A stretch of 64,000 nucleotides of DNA from Chitinophaga sp. MM2321 (GCF_964033635.1 NZ_OZ035533.1:5551001-5615000), one strand, 5' to 3'; shown: positions 45,194-54,528, numbered from the stretch's first letter. Numbers and translations: made by a program. Notes: generated from the letters alone by a model not told the origin.

Positions 45194-46276
45194 ATGAGGT
45201 CTTCTTTATTGAAAACAGTTTTAATTGCGGGAGTTTTATTTTCACAAGCAGTAGTAGCGCAGGATGCAAAGGAACTGTATAATACAGCCACCAACTTCAT
45301 GCGCAGCGGGGATTATTCCAATGCTGTGCTGGTATTAAATCAGGCTTTACAACTGGAGCCGGATAATTTTGAATTCAGGAAGCAACTGGGTTTTACTTTT
45401 TATCTGAAGGGAGATCTCAACAAAGCCAAAAATGTAATAGAGCCATTACTGGGCAAAAAAGAGGCGGATGTCCAGGTATTCCAGATTGCCGGCAACATCT
45501 ACCAGGGACGGGATGAGTGGAAAACAGCACAACGGATGTATGAGAAAGCCATCCGGAAATTCCCCAACAGCGGCGAGCTGTACAACGATAACGGCACGCT
45601 GCTCATGAACTTTAAAATGTATGACGGCGCCCTGCGCAGCTGGATCAAAGGAATAGAACAGGATCCTGCTTTTCCGGGCAACTACTACAACGCTACCAAA
45701 ACGTACTATTACAGTAATGATCCGCTGTGGTGCATCTTATATGGCGAAACTTTTATGAATATGGAAAGTTTCACTACCCGCACCGCGGAAATCAGGAACA
45801 TCTTACTGGAGTCATATAAAAAACTGTTTAACGACCCTTCCCTCTTCGATAGCATGGTACCGGAAGAAGAAGGTAAAAAAGGAAGAAAGGGTAACAAAAG
45901 CAGCAGCGATTTTGTACAGGCCTTTAAACAATCCATCGGCAAACAGATGAGTGTTATTACCGGCGGTGTGGATCTTGATGCCCTGATCATGGTGCGTACC
46001 CGTTTTATTCTTGACTGGTACAATTTCCAGGGTGCTAAGTTTCCTTATGCCCTGTTCGATCTTCAACGCAGAATGTTGCGGGAAGGAATGTTTGAGTCTT
46101 ATAATCAATGGTTGTTTGGCCCTGCTATCAACCAGGCTAATTACACAGGATGGATAACGCTTCATAAACAGGATTACGATGCATTCCAGCAATTTCAACG
46201 TAATCATCCATTAAAACCCAGGCCAGATGAATATTATAACGATGGGAAATTTACCCTCGTGAATGCGGGATATTAA
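45194..46276 (+). CDS. Secreted TPR-repeat protein
   Basis: 360 aa from the ATG at 45194; ATG 45188 is directly adjacent to the AGGA motif, so 45194 has the better spacing. Signal peptide MRSSLLKTVLIAGVLFSQAV with VAQ cleavage. TPR helices follow: AKELYNTATNFMRSGDYSNA, VLVLNQALQLEPDNFEFRKQ, KTAQRMYEKAIRKFPNSGEL, YDGALRSWIKGIEQDPAFPG. After about residue 190 come a basic linker (EEEGKKGRKGNKSS) and a domain I do not recognise (GGVDLDALIMVRTRFILDWY, KQDYDAFQQFQRNHPLKPRP). Periplasmic or surface protein; partner unknown. paaN follows 18 bp later. Confidence 0.8.
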   Translation: MRSSLLKTVLIAGVLFSQAVVAQDAKELYNTATNFMRSGDYSNAVLVLNQALQLEPDNFEFRKQLGFTFYLKGDLNKAKNVIEPLLGKKEADVQVFQIAGNIYQGRDEWKTAQRMYEKAIRKFPNSGELYNDNGTLLMNFKMYDGALRSWIKGIEQDPAFPGNYYNATKTYYYSNDPLWCILYGETFMNMESFTTRTAEIRNILLESYKKLFNDPSLFDSMVPEEEGKKGRKGNKSSSDFVQAFKQSIGKQMSVITGGVDLDALIMVRTRFILDWYNFQGAKFPYALFDLQRRMLREGMFESYNQWLFGPAINQANYTGWITLHKQDYDAFQQFQRNHPLKPRPDEYYNDGKFTLVNAGY

Positions 46277-46294
46277 AATTTTCAAAATTCCGAT

Positions 46295-47950
46295 ATGCTT
46301 GTTAAGAAACACCAAAACACAATTGACAATGCAGTAAAAGCGAATCACGAAAGAACTTTCTATTCGCAATACCCTGAGCACCCCAAGGCTTATGGAGAAG
46401 AGGCGCATGCCAAAGGGCTGCAAAGCTATCAGCAAATGCTGAACAAGCCATTCAAACAATTGCTGCAAACAGGTGAAACCGGCTGGACAGGAGAAGAAGT
46501 ATCTCCCTATACGCAGGAAGTACTGGGTGTTACCTATCCTTCCTTCGCCATAGCAGACCTGGTTAAAAAGGCCGCCACTGCCGGCCTGTCCTGGGGAAAA
46601 ACACCCGTTAATGAACGCGCAGCCGTACTAACGGAAACGCTTGAACGAATTAAAGACTACTTTTTTGATATTGCCAATGCCACCATGCATACCACCGGCC
46701 AAAGCTTTATGATGAGCTTCCAGGCCTCCGGACCGCACGCAAGCGACCGTGCGCTGGAAGCCATTGCCACCGGTTATCATGAGTTGCACCGCTACCCCGA
46801 CCACCTGCTATGGGAAAAGCCAATGGGCAAATCCAGCATCCGGCTGGAGAAAACATTCCGCGCTATTCCAAAAGGGACCGGCGTAGTGATCGGTTGTTCC
46901 ACCTTTCCCGTATGGAACACCCTGCCCGGTATGTATGCAGACCTGATCACCGGCAACCCCGTGATTGTAAAACCGCATCCCAGGGCCATACTTCCTATAG
47001 CCATCGCCGTTAGTGTCATACAACAGGTATTACAGGAAAACGGATACGATCCCAACCTGTGCCAGTTGGCAGCAGACAGCTCCGGCAACCTCATCGCGAA
47101 AGAACTCTGCAATGACCCGGCGATACGACTGATAGACTATACCGGCGGCAGCGCATTTGGCAATTATATAGAGTCCCTGCCGGGTAAAACCGTATTCACA
47201 GAAAAAGCAGGCGTCAACTCCGTATTACTCGACAGTGTGAAAGACCTGGATGCCGTTATCCAGAACCTGGCGTTTTCTGTCAGCCTCTATTCCGGACAGA
47301 TGTGTACCGCGCCACAAAACTTCTTTATTCCCGGACAGGGCATCACCACCAGCAATGGCCAGGTGAGCTTTAATGAGGTAGTACAGAAATTTAAAGATGC
47401 GATCCTGGCATTGGTCAGCAACCCTAAAATGGGCGCCGGCACATTGGGTGCAGTACAAAATGAAAGCACGCTGATACGCGCCCGGGAAGCGCAGCAGCTG
47501 GGCGGGAAAGTTATCCTGGCAGACACGCCGGTAACGAATGAAGAATTCAGCAACGCAAGGATATGCGCTCCCACCATACTGGAAGTGAGCAGCGCCGATA
47601 ACAATATCTACGAACAGGAGTTGTTCGGGCCGGTAATACTGTTTATCAAAACAAAAGATACCCAACATAGCATCCAGCTCGCCAAACAGATGGCGCTGAA
47701 ACATGGTGCGATTACCTGCGGTGCTTATACAACCGATGCAGCCATAAAAGAACTGATAGCAGAAGAGATGAACAGCGTGTTTACCCCGGTTTCCTTTAAC
47801 CTCACCGGTTTCATATGGGTAAACCAGCATGCGGCATTTTCCGACTTTCATGTAACAGGTGGTAATCCGGCTGGCAATGCCAGTTTTACCAACCAGGAAT
47901 TTATTATAAAACGATTTGTATGGGTAGGCAACAGGGAACTGGTGGAATAA
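46295..47950 (+). CDS. paaN: Phenylacetate-degradation-type aldehyde dehydrogenase PaaN
   Basis: 551 aa. The N-terminal PaaN block (YSQYPEHPKAYGEEAHAKGL) precedes an aldehyde dehydrogenase fold: VVIGCSTFPVWNTLPGMYAD, ITGNPVIVKPHPRAILPIAI, IDYTGGSAFGNYIESLPGKT, and the catalytic cysteine in SLYSGQMCTAPQNFFIPG. In the family it acts in ring-opening or downstream aldehyde oxidation of phenylacetate catabolism. No other paa gene is nearby, so the role could differ. It starts 18 bp after the TPR gene and is followed by a YceI lipoprotein, probably one transcript. Confidence 0.88.
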   Translation: MLVKKHQNTIDNAVKANHERTFYSQYPEHPKAYGEEAHAKGLQSYQQMLNKPFKQLLQTGETGWTGEEVSPYTQEVLGVTYPSFAIADLVKKAATAGLSWGKTPVNERAAVLTETLERIKDYFFDIANATMHTTGQSFMMSFQASGPHASDRALEAIATGYHELHRYPDHLLWEKPMGKSSIRLEKTFRAIPKGTGVVIGCSTFPVWNTLPGMYADLITGNPVIVKPHPRAILPIAIAVSVIQQVLQENGYDPNLCQLAADSSGNLIAKELCNDPAIRLIDYTGGSAFGNYIESLPGKTVFTEKAGVNSVLLDSVKDLDAVIQNLAFSVSLYSGQMCTAPQNFFIPGQGITTSNGQVSFNEVVQKFKDAILALVSNPKMGAGTLGAVQNESTLIRAREAQQLGGKVILADTPVTNEEFSNARICAPTILEVSSADNNIYEQELFGPVILFIKTKDTQHSIQLAKQMALKHGAITCGAYTTDAAIKELIAEEMNSVFTPVSFNLTGFIWVNQHAAFSDFHVTGGNPAGNASFTNQEFIIKRFVWVGNRELVE

Positions 47951-48014
47951 TTAAATAACTGTGGGCGTCCGGTCATTGCCGGAACGCTTGTCTATAAAAA
48001 GCAGGGAGATAATT

Positions 48015-48680
48015 ATGCGCACATTTTTACACATCTTACTGGTTACAATCTGCTGTATCACAGCCTGTGAACAGGCGCCTAAAGCCGATAAAGCCAAGGT
48101 CACGGAACCCCGCACCGTGGCGCCGGGTACCGGCAACGCTTATCTTGCTGATACCACTGCCAGCCAGGTGGTATGGGTAGGTACCAAGCCTACCGGCAAA
48201 CACCATGGTACGCTGAAACTGTCGGGAGGTGTGATCTACATACAGGATAGCAGCATTACAGGCGGCCAGCTGGTCATCAACATGCATTCTCTCCACAACG
48301 ATGACCTGGCAGCTGATACTGCCATGAAAAACAAACTTGAAAACGAGTTGAAAAGCAGTTTGTTTTTTGATGTAAAACAATACCCCAGCATTACTTTTCA
48401 AATAACCGGTGTAACGCCCTACCGCCCTGCCGTGGGGGAAGAACTGGAATTCAAGGGGGCCACACATACTATTTTGGGTAACCTGACGATAAAAATGGTC
48501 ACCAAAAACATCTCCTTCCCCGCCAGGATTACCCTCGATGACAGCAAGCTCCATGCTGTAGCGAATTTTAACATCGACCGGACCCTTTGGGGTATCAGCT
48601 ACCGGGCAGATAAATCGTTACAAGACAAGCTCATCAATTCCCAAGTTAATATCAGCTTCGATATCAGCGCATCCAGGTAA
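48015..48680 (+). CDS. YceI-family lipoprotein
   Basis: 221 aa from the ATG at 48015, preceded by GGGAG at good spacing; an upstream GTG at 47961 is not needed. Lipobox MRTFLHILLVTICCITAC. The YceI lipocalin-like barrel follows: ADTTASQVVWVGTKPTGKHH, LKLSGGVIYIQDSSITGGQL, LKSSLFFDVKQYPSITFQIT, HTILGNLTIKMVTKNISFPA, NIDRTLWGISYRADKSLQDK. The family binds polyprenoid or lipid-like ligands in the periplasm. Membrane-anchored here. Confidence 0.92.
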   Translation: MRTFLHILLVTICCITACEQAPKADKAKVTEPRTVAPGTGNAYLADTTASQVVWVGTKPTGKHHGTLKLSGGVIYIQDSSITGGQLVINMHSLHNDDLAADTAMKNKLENELKSSLFFDVKQYPSITFQITGVTPYRPAVGEELEFKGATHTILGNLTIKMVTKNISFPARITLDDSKLHAVANFNIDRTLWGISYRADKSLQDKLINSQVNISFDISASR

Positions 48681-48764
48681 GCTGCTTTTTTGTTTATTTT
48701 TCTATATTAAGCCAATAAAATATTTTAAATTGGGTAAAGCCTCTATCACGTAAAACTGATTCCA

Positions 48765-49052
48765 ATGGAAACTACTCAGCAAAGAGATGAACGTCTTTGG
48801 CGCATTGCAAAAGCCAGAGCCGGTTTTAAATCGCATCTTATCATATACCTGGTTGTCAACGCAGGTTTATGGGCGATATGGTTCCTTACAAACAGAAATA
48901 TGTCGAATGGCACCCCATGGCCGGTATGGCCTGCGTTAGGCTGGGGCATCGGACTCGCCTTTCAATACTTTAATGCCTTCCATAAAGATCCTTTCGGCGA
49001 CACACTGAAAGAATATGAGAAGTTAAAAGAGGAAGAACATACCCGTATTTGA
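48765..49052 (+). CDS. 2TM domain protein
   Basis: 95 aa. Cytosolic N-terminus (METTQQRDERLWRIAKARAG), two membrane helices (SHLIIYLVVNAGLWAIWFLT, then WPVWPALGWGIGLAFQYFNA), and a charged tail (EYEKLKEEEHTRI). This is the Bacteroidota 2TM domain plan, often found on histidine kinases but here free-standing. The stop at 49052 is 23 bp before the acyl-CoA synthetase start. Confidence 0.88.
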   Translation: METTQQRDERLWRIAKARAGFKSHLIIYLVVNAGLWAIWFLTNRNMSNGTPWPVWPALGWGIGLAFQYFNAFHKDPFGDTLKEYEKLKEEEHTRI

Positions 49053-49075
49053 GCCTAAAACAAAATCACAGCAGT

Positions 49076-50893
49076 ATGACAGACCAACCGCAGCGACTAT
49101 TTGACGTAATTGCCTACCAACTGGATAACTTTCCCAAAGAAGATATGCTGGCTGGCAAGGAAAACGGACAATGGAAAAAGTACAGTACACAGGAAGTAGC
49201 AGACATCTCCCTTAAATTCAGTGCCGGCTTGCTAAAGCTGGGGATAAGGGCAGGTATTACGCAAAACGAAGAAAAAGACAAGATCGCCATTATCTCGCCC
49301 AACAGGCCGGAGTGGATTATCACCGATCTGGCCTGTCAGCAGCTGGGCGCCGTACTCACGCCCATCTATCCTACCATAAGCCACAGCGAACTGGAATACG
49401 TACTCAATGATGCGGAAGCACGCATCCTGTTTGTAAATGATAAAGAACTGCTTGATAAAGTATTGGAGATGCGGGATAAATTTCCCACTATCCGCGAAAT
49501 ATTTACATTTAATAAAGTCGAAGGCGCCCGCCACTGGACGGAAGTAGTGGAACTGGGCAAGGATGAAGACGATAGCAGGATCAAAGAAATCCGCAAAAAT
49601 ATCTCTCCGGAAGAACTGGTTACCATCATCTATACATCCGGTACTACCGGCACACCAAAAGGCGTTATGCTCACGCATCATAATATTATGAGCAACGTGT
49701 TGGCAAGTGCCCCGTATCTGCCTGTAAACAAGGATGCCAAAGCACTTAGCTTCCTGCCACTGAATCACATCTTTGAAAGGATGGTCACCTATCTCTATCT
49801 CGCCACCGGCGTGCCTATCTACTATGCTGAAAGCATGGATAGCATCGGCGATAACCTGAAAGAGGTAAAGCCTACCATCTTTACAACCGTGCCACGGCTG
49901 CTGGAAAAAGTATATGAGAAGATCATGGCCACCGGCCTGGAGCTAAAAGGAATCAAACGGGCATTATTCTTTTGGGCAGTAGATCTAGGCAAAAGATATG
50001 AGATCAATCAAAACCAGGGCTTCTGGTATAACATACAACTTAAACTGGCAAACAAACTGATCTTCAGCAAATGGCGTGCAGCCCTTGGCGGTAACATCCA
50101 GGCTGTTGTAAACGGCGCCGCTGCCTGCCAGGTAAGGCTTCTTAAAATATTCACTGCCGGCGGTATCCCCATCATGGAAGGCTATGGCCTCACAGAAACA
50201 TCCCCGGTGATCAGCGTAAACCGCTACAATGTGGAAGATCGTATGTTCGGCACCGTAGGACCCATCATCAGCGGTATACAGGTAAAGCTCGCAGAAGACG
50301 GAGAAATCCTCTGTAAAGGCCCCAATGTAACCATTGGCTACTACAAACGCCCCGACCTCACTGCAGACGCCATTAAAGACGGATGGTTCCATACCGGCGA
50401 TATCGGCGTAATGATAGACAACAAATTCCTGAAGATCACCGACCGCAAAAAAGAGCTGTTTAAAACCTCCGGTGGCAAGTTTGTCGCGCCACAACCTATC
50501 GAAAACAAGTTTAAAGAATCGCCCTATATAGAACAGATCATGGTCGTGGGTGAAGACCGCAAATTCACGGCAGCACTGATTGTGCCCTCATTCGGCAATT
50601 TGCGTAACTGGTGCCAGAAACATGGTATCACCTACAGCTCCAATGAAGAAGTACTAAAAAATCCAGCGGTACTGGACCTCTACAAACAGGCCGTAGACAA
50701 ATACAATCAGTTCTTTAACCACATAGAACAGATCAAAAAATTTGTGCTCATCCCGCGCGAATGGACCGTTGATGCCGGAGAACTTACGCCCACGCTGAAA
50801 GCGAAACGCAAGGTTATCCTGGAAAAGTATAAAAATGAAATAGCCGGGATCTATGCCCCCACCGGAGGGAAAGTAGATATAGAAAGTCTTTAA
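49076..50893 (+). CDS. Long-chain acyl-CoA synthetase (AMP-dependent)
   Basis: 605 aa from the ATG at 49076. Activates fatty acids through acyl-AMP to acyl-CoA. The AMP-binding P-loop is IIYTSGTTGTPKGVMLTHHN. Other motifs: SFLPLNHIFERMVTYLYLAT, VVNGAAACQVRLLKIFTAGG, MEGYGLTETSPVISVNRYN, GWFHTGDIGVM and ITDRKKELFKTSGGKFVAPQ (hinge and C-terminal lysine region). Closest in plan to FadD15/LACS-like long-chain ligases. It follows the 2TM gene. Confidence 0.93.
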   Translation: MTDQPQRLFDVIAYQLDNFPKEDMLAGKENGQWKKYSTQEVADISLKFSAGLLKLGIRAGITQNEEKDKIAIISPNRPEWIITDLACQQLGAVLTPIYPTISHSELEYVLNDAEARILFVNDKELLDKVLEMRDKFPTIREIFTFNKVEGARHWTEVVELGKDEDDSRIKEIRKNISPEELVTIIYTSGTTGTPKGVMLTHHNIMSNVLASAPYLPVNKDAKALSFLPLNHIFERMVTYLYLATGVPIYYAESMDSIGDNLKEVKPTIFTTVPRLLEKVYEKIMATGLELKGIKRALFFWAVDLGKRYEINQNQGFWYNIQLKLANKLIFSKWRAALGGNIQAVVNGAAACQVRLLKIFTAGGIPIMEGYGLTETSPVISVNRYNVEDRMFGTVGPIISGIQVKLAEDGEILCKGPNVTIGYYKRPDLTADAIKDGWFHTGDIGVMIDNKFLKITDRKKELFKTSGGKFVAPQPIENKFKESPYIEQIMVVGEDRKFTAALIVPSFGNLRNWCQKHGITYSSNEEVLKNPAVLDLYKQAVDKYNQFFNHIEQIKKFVLIPREWTVDAGELTPTLKAKRKVILEKYKNEIAGIYAPTGGKVDIESL

Positions 50894-50911
50894 ATATTAA
50901 TTTAAAACCCT

Positions 50912-50919
50912 TACTTTTG
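50912..50919 (+). promoter_or_regulatory. -7 promoter element for tRNA-Arg (TACTTTTG)
   Basis: A perfect TAnnTTTG 33 bp before the tRNA 5' end. A T-rich CTTTAAAT lies about 20 bp upstream in the -33 region. Placement between the acyl-CoA synthetase stop and the tRNA supports use. Confidence 0.55.
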
Positions 50920-50952
50920 CCACCCAATCCCAGATTTGGGAGTTGGATTGCT

Positions 50953-51024
50953 GGTCCCGTAGTTCAATGGATAGAATAGAAGTTTCCTAAACTTTAGATA
51001 CAGGTTCGATCCCTGTCGGGACCA
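50953..51024 (+). tRNA. tRNA-Arg (anticodon CCU)
   Basis: 72-base cloverleaf. Acceptor stem GGTCCCG pairs with CGGGACC, discriminator A. D-arm GTTC..GAAT. Anticodon stem GAAGT/ACTTT encloses loop TTCCTAA, anticodon CCT reading AGG. T-arm ACAGG-TTCGATC-CCTGT. CCA is not fully encoded after the discriminator (sequence is ACA). Confidence 0.95.
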
Positions 51025-51033
51025 CAAAAATGT

Positions 51034-51068
51034 AAATCCTTGCAGTCTGATAAATTGTAAGGATTTTT
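51034..51068 (+). terminator. Terminator after tRNA-Arg
   Basis: Stem AAATCCTT (51034-51041) / AAGGATTT (51059-51066) with a run of T at its end. Confidence 0.7.
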
Positions 51069-51148
51069 CATATAAAGCCATTACTACCTGAATATTGACA
51101 TATGCTTTTTGAAATATGTGCTTAAATTTTCATTGAAAACATATCCCT

Positions 51149-51907
51149 ATGTCCCCTTACATCCAGTTGCGTAAAGTGGCTATTCTTGTATCTGTATGGC
51201 TGTTCTGCTGCTCCCTTACTGCCCAATCACAATCTTTCAATAAAAAAATACAAAAAGCATGGATCAGAATTGAATCGGTAGACCTATCTCCTGCTGCTCA
51301 GGCTCCCGATACTAATTATGCACGTTATACTTTTGGCAATAAGGATGTCCACATCAGCTTTTACCCTGCCTGGTCCGATTTTTCGTTCCTCTGGTCATTA
51401 ACTAACCACTCCTTAACAATAGGCATTGAAACTTATTTGCTTGAAGAACTAACTGATAGCACCCTCGTTTTCTATAAAGAAAATTTCCGGAGAACAAGGT
51501 TTGTTTCTGAAACATTATATAGTAAGCGAACTAAACCAGCTACTACACGTCCCTTCCATGACCAGGTTGTGTATGTTGCCAGTAATTATCTGACACCCAG
51601 GTATAAAAAAGAAAAATCACTTCAAACTACCATCGGGTCCCTGCTGGAAAAGGCTTATAGTGTGAACCATAAAATTACTTTTCTCGCCAGGTTCATCGTT
51701 ACTACTCAGGGTAGAATTGATCGCGTCGAAATAGTAAATGGCATTTCACCTGAATTTGACAATGAGTTTATAAAACAGATCGGGAAAACAAGCGGGGATT
51801 GGTATCCAGCAAAGATTGACAATATGCCGGTTAACTGCGAAATGACCTACACAATAAAATACCTGGATTCCATAGTCCCGTATGAAACTTTAAAAGGCAA
51901 GCGATAG
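51149..51907 (+). CDS. Secreted protein with TonB-C-terminal-like domain
   Basis: 252 aa. Signal peptide MSPYIQLRKVAILVSVWLFC ending near LTAQSQS. The first half (KIQKAWIRIESVDLSPAAQA, DVHISFYPAWSDFSFLWSLT) is not recognised. The last 90 residues (KITFLARFIVTTQGRIDRVE, IVNGISPEFDNEFIKQIGKT, GDWYPAKIDNMPVNCEMTYT) follow the plan of the TonB C-terminal fold found in many Bacteroidota periplasmic proteins. No membrane anchor beyond the signal is seen. The function is unknown. Confidence 0.65.
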   Translation: MSPYIQLRKVAILVSVWLFCCSLTAQSQSFNKKIQKAWIRIESVDLSPAAQAPDTNYARYTFGNKDVHISFYPAWSDFSFLWSLTNHSLTIGIETYLLEELTDSTLVFYKENFRRTRFVSETLYSKRTKPATTRPFHDQVVYVASNYLTPRYKKEKSLQTTIGSLLEKAYSVNHKITFLARFIVTTQGRIDRVEIVNGISPEFDNEFIKQIGKTSGDWYPAKIDNMPVNCEMTYTIKYLDSIVPYETLKGKR

Positions 51908-52015
51908 CTGTTTTTCACTTATATTCCCCACTAATCATTTATATTTGAGTACGCATCCCAACCCAACGCCCTCCAGTCAATCCCGGTTTATTGTCATGTA
52001 AAATGTAAGCAACTC

Positions 52016-52588
52016 ATGCAGAGGGGGAATCATATACAATTGACGTTATTCGATTATGAAGATATCCGGCAGGAATATTTTATTCTTATCTCACCGGGAA
52101 AATTCATCATTGAGAAAGTTAAACAACTAAAAAAAATATTGCACGAAAAGATCCGGTTGTCGCAGACAAATAGGAGATCTGTTGCACATATCTCGCTGTT
52201 TAAATTTATTTACAAGGATGATGACCTGTCTGTAATAAACAGGGTTACCAGGGCTGTGACGCAGCAACATCCGTTTATGGTAAAGTTAAATGGTGCAGGT
52301 ATGTACCGGCACGGAAATGTTACCAAAACGTTGATCTTGAAACTGGGAAATCCTTATCCTGTCAAGGTTTTACAGCAACTCATCAGCAGGGAGTTTAATA
52401 AACGCAAAAAAATAGATCCACATATCACCATTGCAAGATCGGTTTTGAATGAAGCGTTTGATAAAATAACCGTGTCGGAATTTGATTACTATGATGAATT
52501 TTTATGCGACCGGATTACCATTCTGAAAAAGCCTATAGCGGGTGGCAGTTATATCTCCCTTGCCGAAATATTTTTGAAAGAAGTATAA
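52016..52588 (+). CDS. 2H phosphoesterase (2'-5' RNA ligase family)
   Basis: 190 aa, cytosolic. Two H-x-S/T motifs mark the active site: AHISLFKF and PHITIARS. The spacing and the beta strands around them (YFILISPGKFIIEKVKQLKK, NVTKTLILKLGNPYPVKVLQ) match LigT-type 2H enzymes. It is the second member of the family in this window but lacks any disordered tail. Its only close neighbour is the convergent VOC gene 25 bp away. Confidence 0.78.
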   Translation: MQRGNHIQLTLFDYEDIRQEYFILISPGKFIIEKVKQLKKILHEKIRLSQTNRRSVAHISLFKFIYKDDDLSVINRVTRAVTQQHPFMVKLNGAGMYRHGNVTKTLILKLGNPYPVKVLQQLISREFNKRKKIDPHITIARSVLNEAFDKITVSEFDYYDEFLCDRITILKKPIAGGSYISLAEIFLKEV

Positions 52589-52613
52589 AGATTTGTTTTG
52601 TTCCCATGCCATC

Positions 52614-52997
52614 CTATTCCGCTTCGTGCGGTTGCTGATAGAGACCAAATATATTTCCCGCCGGATCACTGAACCTTGCAGTTATCTCCGGTGCATCCAT
52701 TCCCAGGGGTTGCACAATCTTACCGCCCCTGGCGACAATCAGGTCGATGGTTTGCACAACACTGTCTACCATGATGTAAATCAACAGGCCAGGTGTTGAC
52801 GCACTTCTGCCGGTTACCCAGGTACCACTCACTTCGCCGATGGTATCATCGAAGGCGGTGTGGCCATCTCCGCGTTGCCGGATATGCCAGCCGAAAATGT
52901 CTTTGTAAAAAGATGCGGAGCTACTTACATCAATTGCGGGAATTTCGATGTAACATATTTTGCCGTTGGCATAAGTGGGGGGCTTATTATTTTCCAT
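52614..52997 (-). CDS. VOC-family (glyoxalase/bleomycin-resistance-like) protein
   Basis: 127 aa, one VOC unit in two beta-alpha-beta halves: KICYIEIPAIDVSSSASFYK and FGWHIRQRGDGHTAFDD, then LLIYIMVDSVVQTIDLIVAR and GKIVQPLGMDAPEITARFSD with PAGNIFGLYQ. A metal-binding His or Glu is possible at YIEIP and GNIFGLYQ but cannot be assigned. Such single-unit proteins dimerise. Substrate unknown. Confidence 0.85.
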   Translation of the reverse strand: MENNKPPTYANGKICYIEIPAIDVSSSASFYKDIFGWHIRQRGDGHTAFDDTIGEVSGTWVTGRSASTPGLLIYIMVDSVVQTIDLIVARGGKIVQPLGMDAPEITARFSDPAGNIFGLYQQPHEAE

Positions 52998-53167
52998 TTC
53001 TTTACAGGTTTTAGTGTTAAAAAAGGAAAGTTTTTGTTAACTAAATAAAGGATTCTTCTTATTTACTATCAATTTAACAAATTAACCAACAAGTTCAAAC
53101 CAGTAGAAAAAGATCTATTTATTCCCTGGCATCCTATTTGACTTTTAACAGGTATAAAACCTTTTTT

Positions 53168-53710
53168 ATGAAAGTAAAAGCGTTTATAACCTGCTTAATT
53201 GCCATCAGTTGTTTTTATGGATGGCGTGCGAATGCACAGGTTCGGGTGGATGTAAATGTAAACATAGGTAGTCAGCCTTTGTGGGGGCCTGTTGGATACG
53301 ACAATGCGCAATACTATTATATGCCCGACATAGATGTCTATTATTATATACCCAACCGCCAGTTTATATACCTGAATGGTAACCGATGGATCTTCGCCTC
53401 TTCATTACCGAGCCGGTACCGCTATGATCTTTACCGCGGATACAAGGTGGTCATTAATGATCCCAGACCATACCTGCACGCAGATGTATACAGAGGTAAA
53501 TACGGACGTTATAAAGGATGGTATGGCCGGCAAACAGTGATCAGGGATAGTCATGATGAAAGATATTTTCAGGGAAGAAATAACGGACATGGAAATAAAG
53601 ATAACCGGGGATATGGATCTAACCAGGGCCGTGGGCATAAAAATGATCACAACAAGGGTGGCCATGGTAACGGGCGTGGTAACAGCCATGGGCATGGTAA
53701 CAATCAATAA
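53168..53710 (+). CDS. Secreted Tyr-rich protein with Gly/His/Asn-rich tail, unknown function
   Basis: 180 aa from the ATG at 53168. Signal peptide MKVKAFITCLIAISCFYGWR, cleavage near NAQ. The mature start VRVDVNVNIGSQPLWGPVGY is followed by aromatic-rich strands (YYYMPDIDVYYYIPNRQFIY, LNGNRWIFASSLPSRYRYDL, GYKVVINDPRPYLHADVYRG). The last 45 residues are Gly/His/Asn-rich (GHGNKDNRGYGSNQGRGHKN, GGHGNGRGNSHGHGNN). I do not recognise a named family, although YYYIP-type secreted proteins are seen in Bacteroidota. Possible envelope or extracellular structural role. Confidence 0.65.
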   Translation: MKVKAFITCLIAISCFYGWRANAQVRVDVNVNIGSQPLWGPVGYDNAQYYYMPDIDVYYYIPNRQFIYLNGNRWIFASSLPSRYRYDLYRGYKVVINDPRPYLHADVYRGKYGRYKGWYGRQTVIRDSHDERYFQGRNNGHGNKDNRGYGSNQGRGHKNDHNKGGHGNGRGNSHGHGNNQ

Positions 53711-53725
53711 TAACTAAAGTATTAT

Positions 53726-53770
53726 TAAACCGGAATTACTGAAAATGATATCAGCAGTTCCGGTTTACAT
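53726..53770. terminator. Hairpin between the secreted protein and sigma factor genes
   Basis: Stem AACCGGAA (53728-53735) / TTCCGGTT (53758-53765), with ACTG/TCAG able to extend it inward. It separates two convergent genes; T-rich on the right and A-rich on the left, so probably bidirectional. Confidence 0.5.
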
Positions 53771-53813
53771 TTTAATGGTGGCTGGTATTCTCAAACAGCT
53801 ATACAACTACTTT

Positions 53814-54485
53814 TCAGATTCGTTTCATCACATAATCTACTATCCTGTCACACCGGATATTGCCAAACTCAAAAATATCTTTACCGGATGATTGTTTGTA
53901 CAATGCTTCCTTCAGTAAGCTCTTTGCGCGGTGAAGACGCACTTTCACGTTGCTGTCGCTGATTCCCAAACAAGCAGCAATATCACTGTTACCCATGCCT
54001 TCTACTTCTTTCAGCATATAAATAATACGGTATTTATCCGATAGCTGGTCGATCGATTCTTCAATTAAGCGGCGCGTTTCCTGTTGAATGGCTTGCTTTT
54101 CAGGATTCATTTGATGATTGTCTGATAGTTGAAAAATTTTCCCGGAGTCATCACCGCCATCGTCAATACAAACGGTTGGGTGTTTTTTAACGCTTCGTAT
54201 CCGTTGCAGTGCTTCGTTGATCCCTATTCTGATCAGCCAGGTGGAGAAGGCCGCAGTGCCATGGTATTGTTGCAGTTTTTCATACGCCTTTAAGTAGGTT
54301 TCCTGCATGGCATCACTCACGTCATCCTCCTCTTTTAAATAACTTCTGATGACCCTGTATAAAGTCTGGTTATAACGGCGAAGTAAAATTTCAAATAGTT
54401 CTTTCTCTCCACTTAGTATCCGCTTAACAACCATATTATCCGGCATTCTGGATGACTCGTCGCCTATTGCTCTCAAAGCTTCCAT
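53814..54485 (-). CDS. ECF-family RNA polymerase sigma factor
   Basis: 223 aa. Region 2: LFEILLRRYNQTLYRVIRSY, then DDVSDAMQETYLKAYEKLQQ and FSTWLIRIGINEALQRIRSV. Region 4: DQLSDKYRIIYMLKEVEGMG, then NSDIAACLGISDSNVKVRLH and RAKSLLKEAL. After region 4 comes a short tail FEFGNIRCDRIVDYVMKRI, a motif also seen in some other ECF sigma factors; its single Cys could be functional but that is inference. No anti-sigma gene is adjacent. It is divergent from the DoxX-like gene across 109 bp with a paired TGTAAC site, so it probably controls itself and that gene. Confidence 0.9.
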   Translation of the reverse strand: MEALRAIGDESSRMPDNMVVKRILSGEKELFEILLRRYNQTLYRVIRSYLKEEDDVSDAMQETYLKAYEKLQQYHGTAAFSTWLIRIGINEALQRIRSVKKHPTVCIDDGGDDSGKIFQLSDNHQMNPEKQAIQQETRRLIEESIDQLSDKYRIIYMLKEVEGMGNSDIAACLGISDSNVKVRLHRAKSLLKEALYKQSSGKDIFEFGNIRCDRIVDYVMKRI

Positions 54486-54528
54486 TTTAGTATCTGTTTT
54501 GGTGATTAGATACAGATTGGGGGAGAAA

